From Morchella semilibera (Eukaryota; Ascomycota; Pezizomycetes; Pezizales; Morchellaceae), in NCBI GenBank assembly GCA_009192285.1, contig WBVU01000008.1, positions 1,994,370-2,058,369 of the forward strand: 64,000 nt of DNA, written 5' to 3'. Below are positions 1 through 12,545 of the stretch, one piece after another. The notes under the pieces were generated by a model. The model did no database searches. It was given only the letters and a program-made list of their open reading frames with translations, and was not told the origin of the DNA. Made by a program: the position numbers and the translations under genes. Each line of letters opens with the position of its first letter. Within the stretch, counting starts at the first letter, position 1.

Positions 1-1980
1 GCTGCGGGATGTCACGTACCAGAGGCGGGATGAAGGAGCAGAGAGAAAACAAAGATATGGAGGGGAAGGAGGTGAGGGGAAGAAGAAAAAGGCTCTTTGG
101 GAGGAGACGTCTTGAGGCCGGCACAAGACAAGGGACTGGAATAATATTTTAGAACGAGAGGGGGTGAAAATGGCAAGCCAGGAGGCGGGGGGGGGGGGTA
201 CTATCGATAGAAGTAGGCCGGGTGTTCTCTAACCCTCAGGCAAACAAACGGAAAAAACGGCGCAAGAAACGGCAAAACCAGCCCCCCCACAACCTAGACC
301 GGATCAACCCACGAAGATCCCAATCTAAGCTTTCTGCAGTGTCCAGGGAGGGGTGGGGGGATCCAGCATCCACCCCCCCCCCTTCCTCCCCCCACGGAAC
401 CATCGGAACACCACCACGGATAAACAATTCTCCTTATACATATACCCAGCACAGTGCAGTGCAGTGCACAATTAAACCCCCACTCCCTCCCCCAAAGTAA
501 AGTAATCCTACCACATAAATTACATGAAGAAAGGGCGCGTAAAAAAACAAAAACAAGGGTAAGAATCACACGCCATCACTCGGCCTCAAATCGTACCTGC
601 ATACATACGTCACACCTACCGTGCGTGCGTGGGCGGCAGATACAGGCTTAGCTAAGCTTTCATAGCCCAGAGACAGTCTGTCAGTCAGTCAGGCAGGCAG
701 ATGAGGAGGCACTACCGCACTAGGCACATCTGTCATATATGTATGTAGCGGCCCACAGTCCCAAACTCTCTCTCTGTGTGTGTTGGGGGGGGATTAATGG
801 CGTACGTGAAAAGAAAAGAAACATCTCCAGATTTTGATTCAAGGGGGACGCATTTGGGGGGGTGAATATGTAATCAACAATTAACGACGTTCCTGATCGC
901 CGCCCGCCCCGGCCCCCTGCTGATCCTAATCCCGGAGGAAGGAAAAGAAAAAAAAAATACAAGTAGAGTAATTTCGCATTGCAGACGGACAGACACACAC
1001 ATTTGTACCTACATACATGATCTCCTACACATACATGAATAGCAGGGTAAAAAAAAAAAAAGGTACTCTACTCTATAGAAGTACTAGTACACGAGCCAGC
1101 TTCCTTGGCCTACATAATTCTATAAACCCAGCGCCCTGGTCTGTTCACGTCGCAGCAACACTAAATCACGGCGAATCGGCGCCCAGCGTGCAGTGGGTAG
1201 GGAGAATTAACCGTACGCGTGGCGTGTCGCAACTCGACTCGTGAGGTCATCAAACAACCCCCTCCGCTCCTGGAAGAAAAATGCGAGACACAGAGACAGA
1301 GATAGGGAGAAAACTACCCCCATGGATGTAAATATGTATGTAGTTAGTAGCTGTTTGTCCGACACCTACCTGCCTACCTACTTCCTAGCTAGCTTGAAAA
1401 AAGAAAAAAAGAAAAAAGAAAGAAAGATAAACGCCGTCCACCAATAGTAAGAGATATGAACTACTGCCTTAACCTACCATAATCAAAGAGTACTGGCCAG
1501 AAATAAAAGATAAGAAAATAAAGAAAAGAAATAAAAACAGCTTTTCCCCCTGCTTCCCTCCATCCCTCCGTACAAGATAGAAAACCCAGCGCAACCATCG
1601 ACTAAGAAAAGCAAGACCCAGGACATGAAGGGATATAAAACTATAGCAACCACACACGAATCCAAAAAAAAAAAATACCATAAGAAAAATATAGCCCTGT
1701 GTGTGGTGCGTGGTGGTCAGAAGAAAGGGGGGTAAAAAATGTACAAAATCAAATTACTCAAAGAAAAAGAAAAAGGATAGACCGGAATTCCAAAGCCCCC
1801 GTCTCTAGAAGAAGTAGAAGAGTATAAAGAAAAGAGGGAAAAGAAGGTGACACCCGTACACAACGCGTAAAGGTCTACATACTTATAGACAGTACATCCC
1901 TCCTCATATATCACATCCGTGACAAAAAAGAAAATTAAAAAAAAAAAAGAACTCCGTAGACATCCACCCCACATCCCACA
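1..1980. other. Gene-free low-complexity leader region
   Basis: I see no convincing gene here. The stretch is purine-rich on the plus strand, with A-runs and G-runs and short tetranucleotide repeats such as the GTCA/GGCA series near 675-700. On the minus strand this is pyrimidine-rich DNA, like a fungal promoter or a long 5' leader. The minus strand reads GGTACGTGAC at the left edge, a plausible splice donor, so part of this may be the untranslated leader of a minus-strand gene beyond the window. That is only a guess. Confidence 0.4.
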
Positions 1981-2556
1981 TTATCTTCCGCTCCCCGCTG
2001 CCTTCGAGATCCCAAATCCGATCGCCACCGCCCCAACCACAAATATCAGCGCGCACAGCACCTTGATAATGATCCACTTTGTTTTTTTCTGCATGACCTG
2101 CTTCTGCATGAATCTCCTCGCCGGCCACACCGAACACGGCTCCCCCATGGACTGCCTTGGATGCGGATGCGTATTCGTCCGTATCGGCTGCGCGGGATAC
2201 TCCTTATGCTGCGGGACGCTGCTAGTCGAGCCTGTCGGGTGAATCGTGATCACGCATTCCTTGTCCTTATCCTCACACACGGTGGCCGCCTTGACAACGA
2301 TCCTGGGCGCACCTGTCTCGTTCTCTGGCTCCTCGGCGATTGTGGTCGTCGATGAGGGGAACTTGGCGAGCGGCGGCGGCGACGGCGAGTGCGAGTGTGG
2401 AATGGGTGGGCTGGGGCTGGGGCTGGGGCTGAGATCGCTGGGGGTGGGGGTGTAGGAGGAGAGCTGGAATTGCTGCTGTTCGCTGCCGGCGGCGGGGGGT
2501 GGATACTGCGGGGACATGCTGCGGCGGTAAGGATTGTTGGATTGTACCTCTACCAT
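1981..2556 (-). CDS. Small single-pass membrane protein, Pro/Ser-rich
   Basis: A single-exon frame of 191 residues. Residues 1-70 are low complexity and rich in Pro, Ser and Gln, with an SPSPSP/HSHSPSPPP stretch. A Thr/Glu-rich middle follows. A Lys/Arg-rich patch (RRFMQKQVMQKKTKW) then leads into one hydrophobic helix of about 20 residues (IIIKVLCALIFVVGAVAIGF), with a seven- or eight-residue tail after it. This is the layout of a C-terminally anchored membrane protein with a large disordered cytosolic part. I do not recognise the family. The length of the frame, the sharp change from disordered to basic to hydrophobic, and the lack of any other long frame support a real gene. The start is the first Met. 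Function unknown. Confidence 0.6.
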   Translation of the reverse strand: MVEVQSNNPYRRSMSPQYPPPAAGSEQQQFQLSSYTPTPSDLSPSPSPSPPIPHSHSPSPPPLAKFPSSTTTIAEEPENETGAPRIVVKAATVCEDKDKECVITIHPTGSTSSVPQHKEYPAQPIRTNTHPHPRQSMGEPCSVWPARRFMQKQVMQKKTKWIIIKVLCALIFVVGAVAIGFGISKAAGSGR

Positions 2557-3237
2557 TATGATTATGTGTATGTGTGTGTGTTTACTGTTATTTCACGCCC
2601 GATAAATTTGATAGGGCTGTTGCTGTAGGGTCGGAATGGAATGGTTCGAGAAGCTTATGGGGTGCGTGCCGGGAGGGTAAGTAACGTAGGGAGTGAGGGA
2701 GGACAGGCGGTCGTAGGTAGACTTTTGTTCATGAGCAGGCCATGTCAGCAGGGGGACATAAAAAAAGCATGTCAATGGGGCATTGGGTGTGTGTGTGTGT
2801 GTGTGATGAACGTGTAAATGCACATATCATAGGAAGGACACAGCTTCCCTACTTCCCTACCCTAGAAGCAGATAGGTAGGTGGATAGATAGGGTCATTCC
2901 ATCACAAATTCCAATCCAAAGGGGATATACATACAGATCCAAGAACCAATACCGTCCGTAATCAGAATGACTTTTCTCTTTCTGCCCAATTGGAACACAA
3001 CAAACACCACACAAGATCTAGGAACGGGTTCTGGGGACGATGGTGATTATGAAAGGCCGGACAACGCAAACAATGGGAAGGAACTCTCGCAGATTATGAA
3101 GAGGGTGGGGAGAGGGGGGAGGGGGGTGTGGAAGTGAAGTAACGGAGGAGGAGGGAAGGGGACTGACTGAGGCCTGACTACTGCAGCTGGTAACCAAGGG
3201 TGTTGCTGGGAGTCTAAGACTGCTGGGACTGGGAATG

Positions 3238-3280
3238 GAGAGTGGGAGTGGGAGTGGGAGTGGGAGTGGGAGTGGGAGTG
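3238..3280. repeat. (GGGAGT)n hexanucleotide microsatellite
   Basis: About seven tandem copies of GGGAGT with almost no variation. Runs of three Gs at 6-bp spacing could form a G-quadruplex on the plus strand. It is not inside a supported gene. Confidence 0.9.
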
Positions 3281-6200
3281 GTTAGACTCCTTTTTCCACC
3301 TGATGCACTGCACGGACGGGCTGCAGTTACGTACACCGCGGATACTGCGTATGAGACCGATCAGGTCAGGTAGGGCAGGGTACTGGCCTCTATATAGTAC
3401 TCTTCTCTACCTAGAGTAGAGTAGGTACATGTGCTTAGTTACTACATGTACTTTGCTACATGTATGTAGGTATTGACTATGTGCTGCTAGTACCGACTAC
3501 GTTAACAATAATCGGAAGACTGGCGCTACCAGAAACCATATGGCGTGTATTTACCGTATAATCGTCGTAGCAGGATTGATGAGAAGGGAAGGGAAAGGGG
3601 AACAGACATCCAGAAATAAGAAGGCTCAAAAGTCCCTACCTATTATTGCATGCTTTCACCCACCACCACCACCCTCCCCTCCATTCATCTTCCCCTTCCC
3701 TCCAGCTCCTCCAACCCGAAAAGAAAAGTCACGCAAAAAAAAAAAAAAAAAAAGTAAAAAGTAAAAATAAACGGCAGCATCTACCTCCTGCCTGCATATA
3801 TCTTACCCTTCCAGCTCCGACTCCGCCGCTGCGCTGCTGCCCAGGGAAAAGAAGACCGACTTCACTCGCTCATCCTTCCAGTAGACAGGTCCTGGTCTTG
3901 GTCCTGGTCCACAATGTTCTCATCCATCCACCCCAATGTCCCTCTCATCCATTCATTCATCCATCTACCCTCCCCTTCCCTTCACTTATCCAACACCATT
4001 CCATCATCAAAAGGGAACCGTGTGTGCGTTCGTGCGTATCATACCTATAATCCTACCCACTAACCATCCAGAGAGATTCAAAAGGGGCGTCGTTGAAAGA
4101 CCACACCCTTGCAAGCTAGTTAGACCATCCCATCCCTGCACCGCCCAACCCCAATTTCGATACATAGAAAAAAACCCTTGCTGGCCCTCACGGTTAAGGT
4201 TATTTACGCGTTCGCTTGGCGCGCACCGCCCATTTCGGGTGCGTCGACTGCTGATTTCGGAAAGCCTTGCCACACCCTCCTCAACCCAAAGCGACGGGTC
4301 GGGCCTCCGGTAGGTGTCGGTAGAGTTATGTAGATACGTACATGAAGTACATGTAGGTACTTCATGTACTGACTGGTGGGAAAAAAAAATAGAAAGGGCA
4401 GGGCACAGGATGCATTGGTATTGATATCGAGATTCGATCTGATGGAATGGTTCGTCCTGATTGCTCTGGAGCCTGGTCCGTACTAGCTGTAGGGTAGTCG
4501 GGGATCATGATACACATACTCTACATAATACATACGTCGACAATATCATCATCACCACTACATTATCTCCACCCTCTCAGAACACCTCACCGAGCTAGAG
4601 CAGAGCAGAGGAGAGCTAGAACACATAGAGAGAGGGAGAGGGTTTAACTGTTTTACTCTAGAGTAGAGAGCACTCCTTCCCATCATCGCCTTCCCCCACC
4701 ACCCCCCGGTTCCATATGCAAACCAACGCACTCGGCGCGGCGGCGGTCCAGTACCCTCTACCTACAGGTACAAGTCAAGCCAACGACGGAACATCCCTCG
4801 GCCAACGCCACGATAATGCCGGGACAGGCATGGAGCAAAACACATCGTGAGATTCAAGTTGCACCCGCGTGAAGTGGAAAGAAAAAAAAAAACCCCACTT
4901 CCTCGACTTGTGCAAGATCTGGCTTCCCTTCCGCTCCAGATAAGGTGTGCTGCCAGCCATGCAGCCAGCAAGACCACCATCCGTCACGAGCCCACCGTCC
5001 GACTGTTTTTTTTTTTTACACACTGCAGCTACCTATTACATGTAGGTGGATAATAATGAAGAGAGCGCGCTCTAGCCAGTTCGGCGCGCTTTTAGCCTCA
5101 TCGCGGAAATGACCGGACGGGGAGAAAAGCCCTGCTTGCTGGCAACCAAGATAAAAAAATTCTGGAAAGATAGATAAACAGATTTCGGGGGGAAGGGGGC
5201 AATTTGTGCTGCAGCAATTAAGATTAATTTAGACGTGTTTTGCACTACAAACTAGATTACGCGTGTACCGCATAAGCGCGGTACAGGAGAATAGAAAGCC
5301 CGCGCGCCTAATACTCTACATGTAGGTACAGCGCCCCTCGCCGCCCCCACGGCGGTAAGTAGCGCAATCCAGACCCCCCTCTTCTCAGTAGGTACTTGCA
5401 TGATGTACCTAGGTGCCCTGAGATCTTCCACCACGACGACCCCTGTACATAAATAGTTTCCAGTCAGCAGAGCCCCCCCGCATTCTCGCGAGTAATAAAA
5501 CTTAATGCTTCTATATCACCCTCACCGGTAGAAATGGTTGAGCTGAAGAATAAGCTTTCGTCCGGACTATCAGGATTAGTAGTCGGTGTTCATAGCGGAC
5601 ATCCATAGAGTACCTGCTAGGTACTGTAGGTAGGCCCAGGGCACATAGATAGGCGAAGAAGATGGTTCGATTAAGACCGCACCGGCGCTGCAGTGCCACC
5701 ACCATCATCTATGGGATGGTGGTGGGTGAGATACTCTGCAAGAGACTTCTGCATACCCATTCGACCCAATTCCTGGGTCCACCTGCCCCGGGAAAGTCGC
5801 AAAGAGAACACGGACGCACGGAAGCTCTTCCTGGAGAAAGAGAGATATGACAGGTACCAAAGACAGTCCCTTCACTCCCCACACTTCAGCGACAAAGTCT
5901 AGAAGCCCTCGCTCCAGCACTGTCCCTCTCTCTCTGGGGTGTGGAGTAAACCCCCGTTTCCAGTCCCTTGGGGGATTTTCCCGGCGGGGGTGGTGGTGGT
6001 GGCGATTGGCTGCAAAGCAGTAGTTCGTCTGGCCCTGCACAAGTCGCTATAGCTTGGTGGCTGATTGGCTTGCAGGTTAGGCTGCGAGTGAGTGAGATGG
6101 GGGTGGAAACTTGGTTTCGGGGTAGCGGTTGTATAGATATTGTATGTAAAATCGCTCAAATCATGAGTATCTATGTCTAACACCAGCGGGTTTCTGAAGG

Positions 6201-7852
6201 GGTAATGATCAAAGATCCATCATTTTTTTTTTGAGCGGATCACTCTCGGTACCGGGATGGTGAGCAGTCGTAGACATGAATGACCTAGGGAAGGCGCGTG
6301 GCTTCTTCTCCCCCGATGGCATGTGCGCTATTACTCCAGCGCACAGCCAATCAAGAACGTTATTGTCGGTATCGGCGGAGACGGGTATCCTGGTTTTGAT
6401 CGGGCACCTTCAGTTTAAAGCTTGTTTGCCCGGCTCGCGGGCTTGGCGGGTGCGGGGTTTTAGGTTTTGTGGAGGGGAACTCGTCGGATGAGATGACAGT
6501 ATGTACGGTCTAGACACCTGATATATACCATGGATGATGTAGATGCGCACCCTACAGAGTAAACCGAAGAATCAACCTTTCTACTAGTTTAATATACCCG
6601 ACCGACTGACCCTCATCAATCAGCCTCTTACTATCACTCTCGTCAACCCCGCCATAGTAGATTTGCGATTGAGCCGTGCCGTTCGTTGTCGAAGAATTTC
6701 CTACTCGCATACCCGGCGACCGGTAATTAAACCTCCCCCGGGTATATAGATATATAAAGTAGAGGAGGTTGAAATCGTGATTACTTTTGTTGCTCTTAAC
6801 CCTAAACAACAATCGTTCATCTCCCGGTTGTGGGGGTGGAGGTATAACCCTAGCCCTGGAACTAGTACTAGATATGGTTAGAGAAGGGCGTCTAGGTTAC
6901 ATGTAATCTACTGGCAAATCGGAGTCCGCAGGGAGATAGAATGTATGTACAACGTAGTGCTGTAGTGAGACAAGAGGGGTTCTACACACAAATCGTAGGA
7001 GCGGTTTTGGTTTCTTGGATGCGGAGGGAAGAGGATGCAATGGACTTTCTCCCTCAGTCTCACTCAAGTGGGAAGTAGAGATGCTAGGGGAAAACCTGCC
7101 CAAGTATTTGCTTAATAACGGTTAAAGGGGCGGGTTAAGGGCAGGAGCTGATCGTGATGATATTGTAATGACATGACACCGTGTCTAGTTTAGCTATGTG
7201 GTGACCACGGAAGACTCGAGTTTTTAGTGGGGGCATTGAGAGCGAGCCGGATAGAGTTCAGTTGTGTTGTTGAACTGATGGATGATGGAGACGAAAGAAT
7301 GTTCCTTTATATACATGTAGTTTGAAAACAAGGGCATCCCCAATACAAAGGTGCAAGCATGTTATCTTTTGAACGGCCCCGTCTCAAGGCTACATGTACG
7401 TACCGACCCACGGGCCGAGAAACCACCAATTGCAATGAGTACCCCAGAGTTGCGTATATAGCGCGGTACGCCACAATACCGACCGGACGCAGCAGCAGAC
7501 ACGCGCAAAACTGCGCCGGTACACCATCTAGTATTCTACCATCTCTGACCCTTCCCCCCACTTACCTCCGCTCTTGGCAGTTTCAAACCCCACACCACAT
7601 TACTACTGCCAAGAATTAGTACCGCATCCAGAATAGGTATGCATCTCTGTTACTGTTTAGGGCAGACAGGACGACGCTCTAAGGTTGTCGGTGGTTGCGC
7701 TTTTAAGTTGGGATAGATGGGTGGGTGCATGGGTGGACTATAAAGGTGCGAGCGCGAGCGGCGGTGAACTGCTAGCTTTTGCGGTTGAGTTGGCTGGATA
7801 TAATCACAGAATATCACTCGGTGCCCAGTCGCCCTAGCCCGCCAGTCGCTTG

Positions 7853-7937
7853 CCCCTCAGCGAGTGCGGCCCCCCAGCGTGCGTCCGCCCAAAGTTTAGT
7901 GGCAACGGGCAAAAAGCGGGCAACGCTCGCTGAGGGG
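7853..7937. repeat. GC-rich hairpin (12-bp perfect arms)
   Basis: CCCCTCAGCGAG at 7853-7864 pairs perfectly with CTCGCTGAGGGG at 7926-7937. The flanks CTTGCC and GGCAAG extend the pairing imperfectly. The loop is GC-rich, unlike the surrounding DNA. It may be a small non-autonomous element or a structured RNA; I cannot tell which. Confidence 0.6.
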
Positions 7938-8210
7938 CCGCGCTTGAGGATGGGCAAGCCGGTCTAATTATAATAGTAATAATATAATCCTCATATCATT
8001 CCCGCATAATCGATTGATTGGTTTGTTAATTCGCCAAGTACGGCCCACCTAGTCTGTGTTGCATAACTACAAGACGAGGTGGTATAATAAGGCCGTTTTA
8101 GACGGCTCTTTAGGGCTTTTAGGCGTTGTTAAGGCTTTTGATGTAGGCGTTGTCGGTATATAACTACATGTATAGCTCCGGTGTAATCCCTCCCCTATCA
8201 TTCTAGAGTA

Positions 8211-8330
8211 CTCGTATTTCGCTGACTTGTGGACGCGAGTGATATTGCATGCCATACAAAAATACGCCAAGTTCATGATTTTGGGTGTATGCAATAATGG
8301 CCCAGTTCAAAAACGTCAGCGAAAAACGAG
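8211..8330. mobile_element. TA-flanked MITE, family 1 copy A
   Basis: The terminal inverted repeats are CTCGTATTTCGCTGAC (left) and GTCAGCGAAAAACGAG (right), each bounded outside by TA. This fits a Tc1/mariner-type target-site duplication. The 120-bp body has no coding capacity. A second copy in the opposite orientation lies near 57939-58052 and shares about 110 bp, including the stretch reading GCATGCCATACAAAAATACG. Two related copies with TIRs and TA flanks make a non-autonomous DNA transposon the best reading. Confidence 0.8.
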
Positions 8331-8958
8331 TAGGCCAAGGTGTTTGGAATGTGAGTTGATTCCGCGCATGTGAGCCCTCGTATCAAGAGTGGTATAGTAG
8401 AGGCTCTTATACGCTCACTAGGGAGCTCCACTCCCGGAATTTGGCGGGAGCGGGCATGGGAAGACGTGTAAAAATACCTGCACCAGACAAAGCTCCCTGC
8501 AACAGAACCTTGTTTCACGATATCCGGCCCCAATTTGCAGTGTTTGCTAGAACCTATCATTACGATAGATAGTACACGGTTAATTGTCAAGAAAATCTTC
8601 TTACTCTAAATTTCTTTGTGGCTCTAAATAGCTGTGCACAGGGACCCCCGTATCAACGGAAAGGTTCTAAACGGCGTAGTTTTCTGTGTAAACTATTCAA
8701 TGACTGGCCCTCATAACATTGGCCGAGACTGTTTCCCTAGACTACATGTAGTTACATGTATGAGATAGCCTATGATGATACTTGGAATATAGCTTACGCT
8801 CCTAATTGCCTGCACCTGCACTCGACCAGGACGTAGACCAAGTAAACTTCTGTATTGTGGAGTTATAGGTGGACCCGGGTGTTTTTTTTTTAAAAAAAAA
8901 TACAATGTATCCCTATTTCATCTTGGTTGAACCAGCCGTTGAGACCAAGTACAGTCAT

Positions 8959-9062
8959 ACTGCCAGTTGACGAACAAGGATTCCAAGTATATATCGCAAG
9001 AAACAGCCAACCTGCGAGATCTCCGGTCCTACAATTTCCGTTGGCCTAAAGTCAACTGGCGG
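8959..9062. mobile_element. TA-flanked inverted-repeat element (MITE-like)
   Basis: The left arm CTGCCAGTTGAC (after TA at 8957-8958) and the right arm GTCAACTGGCGG (before TA at 9063-9064) are inverted copies with one mismatch. About 80 bp lie between them. The TA flanks and short TIRs resemble a Tc1/mariner-type MITE. Only one copy is seen in the window, so the call rests on structure alone. Confidence 0.5.
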
Positions 9063-9706
9063 TATTCGTCAAGCGATGGTGGACGGCTGTAGCGAATTGC
9101 ATACATACAGTGAGTCATTCCAGGTCGTATGGCGGCGGGCCGGGAGATATGCCGTTTTGCGACACACGTTAACACCACCTCTGTATATAAACGGCGGGAC
9201 TTGGACGCTCCCCCCCCACCATTTTTAAAAGCGCGCCTGCCCCTAACTAAGGCTATACGATGGGTCCCTCACCTCACCTCCGCCCACCAAACCACTCGCC
9301 TCATTAGCCTACAGGCCAGCGAAGCTATCCGCTGATGGGTCTAGCCTTTCCACCCGGCCGGCATTTTTGCCGAGACCTAGCGCTAGTGCACGTGCCTAAC
9401 TCTATATAAATATCCGCATTGATGTGGAAAGAAAGAAACATACTATTGAGTGATCGAATTGTCACCGATCACATATAGTAGCCAACGAGAGATCAAGGTC
9501 TTCAGGGCATCTCAGCAGACGAATACCCAACGGCAAAGGGTAAGTCCCGACACATCTTCTTTTATACACAGCACACTTGCACTTACTCAACTGGGAGTCA
9601 TCATCATCATAATTGACTAACATTTATGGAGCCTTTTTACTTGATATACCCAAATCCACATTCATAAGTCATATGATACAAAACAGAACTATATTACAGA
9701 ACACGC

Positions 9707-11363
9707 TCACACCGTCCCCGAACTCCCACCCGCATTCTCCACTTGCTCCTCCCTATCCTCTCTCGCCTCAACGATCCCCCTCTCAGTTTCCGTCATCTTG
9801 TACTTGAACTTTGCTAACAAGATGGGCATCAGTGCCGCAAGCACCGTGCCCGCCCCCAGGAAGCTAGCCGTGCACCCGAAACCCACCGAATAGCTGGGCG
9901 CGTTCCACGACGGCCAGATGCGGGATCCGTAGACGGACGAAAAGTTACCGCAGGCGTTAACAATCGCAAGGACAATTGCTCGCTTCTCAGCAGGGAGCTC
10001 GACAGTGTTGGATGTCCAGGCGAGGAGCAGGGGCAATGCAGACCAGATCCCAGAGGCGGTGAAGCAAATCATAACATAACGGACGGTGTTAGAGGGGATA
10101 GTGGCCGTCAAAACGCAGGAGATGAAGCCGACGAAGAGAGCGATGGTAACGTGCCAGCGGCGCTCGGCAAATCGGTCAGCAGAATAGGCGAGGATGTTGC
10201 AGAAGACCGTGGCTACTGCGTAAATTCTGTATGGCGGAGTAGAGGTATCAGCAACTATCGCAAGGATAATGATGTCCTTAGATTGAAGGGTACTCACGGA
10301 ACGGTCATGTACTGTGCCATCACAGTATCATACCCCAGGCTCTTGGTCAGTGTCGGGATGAAATACGAAATGGTTCCACTCCCGGCAACCATCATAAACA
10401 AGAATGTAAAGGCCCACGTGCGCCAATCTACCACCGCGGACATGAACGCCTCTCTATGGGTCATTCTCTTCACTGTTCTACCCGAATCCAACCCATCGTG
10501 GAGTAAGCGGATAATTGCGAGGTTCCGCTCGGCCTCCGTGAATTTCTTAGTCGTCGCCGGGAAGTCTAGGAGCACGAAGAAGGCGATGCCGGAGATCCCA
10601 ACTGTGGCGACTCCCTCAATGATGAACAGCCAACGCCAGCCGTGGATCCCATGGACGTTGTCCAGATGACCGGTGATTGCACCCGCAAATAAGCCTCCGA
10701 ACGCACCGCTGAGAATGGCGGCTGAATAGAAGATGGCAAAGCGCTTCCCAAGCTCGCCTTTCTTGTACCAACAACTGAGAAGATACAAGACTCCTGGGAA
10801 GAAACCAGACTCGATACACCTACTTACAATTAGCACCCGTAAAGGATAAAGCAAAGGTTGAGAGCCAGACATACCCAAGGATAAATCTAAAGCCCAGTAG
10901 AGCACCATAGGTATGGCTGACAGCCATAATAGCACTGAGTGCACCCCAAACCAGCATAATCCCCGGTAAGAAGATCGACGGCTGCGATCTTGACAGGATC
11001 ATGTTCGATGGCACCTCACAGAGCAGATATCCAAAGAAGAATATACTATCCAGTTTACAGTTCAGCATCTCACCCCTCCGGTATCGAAGAAAAAGAAGGA
11101 AGAATATACCTTAGGACCCACGCATACTCCTGGTCGTTCAGTGATAGGTCATCGCCCATTCCCGCGATACGGGCATTCCCAATGTTTGTGCGGTCAATGT
11201 AGTTCATGATGTACATGATCCACAGCATTGGCATTAGGAATAAGTCAATCTTGCGTACCAGCCTCTTCTCCTCCTCCGTGTCGGGCACATAGCTAGCAAG
11301 CGCTGCCATGCGCGCCGCCTCCTCCTCGGTTATGCCAGTGTCTTTGCCAGCTTTCACATCCAT
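9707..11363 (-). CDS. MFS transporter, anion:cation symporter (Dal5/Tna1-like)
   Basis: Four exons: 11363-11110, 11045-10875, 10819-10298 and 10226-9707, giving 488 residues. All three introns are GT-AG and keep the frame. The first transmembrane region has IMYIMNYIDRTNIGNARIAGM, typical of the anion:cation symporter family (allantoate, nicotinate, vitamin and similar permeases). GYLLCEVPSN after the first intron matches the family's second helix region. ESGFFPGVLYLLSCWYKKGELGKR and FIIEGVATVGISGIAFFVLLDFPATT are also family-typical. The protein should sit in the plasma membrane and import small organic anions with protons; the substrate cannot be read from sequence. It lies in the same orientation as the ABC exporter upstream, 1.2 kb apart. 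Confidence 0.92.
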
Positions 11364-12545
11364 TTTGTGTTAATATGGGTGATGTTGGAGAAACAATGGG
11401 TGGGTGGGAAAAGCGAAAGAAGAGGATGCAGGACGAGAGCGCGTCCGTTGATATTATATACACGGTTATTTACGTTGATCTACCTACGCTACCTAGCTTC
11501 GATCTAACCTGGAATGGCCACGGACACTCTCCCTGTTTTGTCTTACTAGTTGCGGGTAGGTATCATTTCTTAGTTAGCAGTGCGGAGAACTCTGCGGGTG
11601 CGGGGAAATCTCCACATTTTTTCCTCGCCTTATGGTGAGTTATAACAGGGGGCAGCAGCGTCAGGGTGGATGATCAATCCGGATGTTGGTGTGCCGCAGA
11701 TGCTTCTGCCGGAATTGTGATTTGTTATTTGTTGAGTATTCATGGTATAGGGATTGATATCTAAAGCCTAGAGGTAGGCATACGGGTAGATAGGAGGGAG
11801 GGCGTTAGTTGATGGAGTCATGCTGCATGTAGTAGGTAATAATTCGCAGGAGAAGCTTTAGCTAAAAGACTAACAAATACATGTAGCTACATACCACCCG
11901 GGCATCTACTCTAATAATCTATCTATCCTGGTCACTTCAACACACCTACCAAAAGCAATCACGGCCACCGTCTTGGCATGGCAATGATCGACTGAAGTGC
12001 CACGATTACTGAATTAGTAAATGGTGGCGGCGGCGCGGATTAACTTCGGCGAAATGATTACATGAATCCGGGAAAAAATCAATGATGCACTTTAACTGTC
12101 CCCAACCGCCGCGAACGTCGCGGTGGTCTGGATAGATAGGTATCAGTCCTTTTATTTTTTCCGGATTGCAGCACGGGAAAGCATGGAGTGTTTCAAATAC
12201 GTAAAGCACCGTTAGATCGGCCAGTGCCACGAATTAATTATTATTGCTACGATGTATGTACGGTACTAAAATATGCAATAGGTATTTACCTACATGGGAC
12301 AACTACAATGGCGTAATTATCTACAAGGTAAATAGTATAGTAATCCTGGCAAAAATTTCGTTATATATGAGGGGATTTAAACTTCTGCGAAACCACATCA
12401 GAAGATACCACCGGCAGTACTCCGGTAGCGCGATATTCTGATAGCGCGATATTCCGATATTCCGATATTCCGATAGTGCAAGTTAATGATCCAGAGTTTG
12501 TGCCTTACACTAATTATTTGAAATCCAAACATCTCCGTTAGTAAT
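11364..12545. other. Intergenic region between MFS and ABC genes
   Basis: This holds the MFS promoter (right after 11363) and the ABC gene's 3' flank. One TACATGTA lies at 11878. A short tandem array of GATATTCC-like units sits at about 12430-12478. No gene is seen. Confidence 0.5.
12430..12478. repeat. GATATTCC short tandem repeat
   Basis: Successive units read GCGATATTCTGATA, GCGATATTCC, GATATTCC, GATATTCC, GATA. It is a small 8-bp tandem array just downstream of the ABC transporter stop codon. Confidence 0.8.

Larger units (their letters stand above)
2557..9706. other. Seven-kilobase gene-poor region
   Basis: No frame here looks like a conserved protein. Contents seen: a GGGAGT hexanucleotide array (about 3238-3280), CT-rich DNA (3650-3990), an A-run at 3735-3753, several TACATGTA octamers (3443, 3457, 4349, 5036, 5317, 6899, 7313, 7392, 8165, 8744 and 8754), a GC-rich hairpin at 7853-7937, and two TA-flanked inverted-repeat elements (8211-8330 and 8959-9062). 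At 9400-9560 there is TATAAATA followed by a donor-like GGTAAGTCC and a CTAAC box. These could belong to an uncharacterised plus-strand transcript. Confidence 0.5.

Noticed and set aside
2161-2628. Plus-strand frames rich in Gly
   Set aside because: Shadows of the Ser/Pro-rich minus-strand gene at 1981-2556.
8273-8590. 105-codon minus-strand frame
   Set aside because: Partly inside the MITE at 8211-8330, with unremarkable composition.
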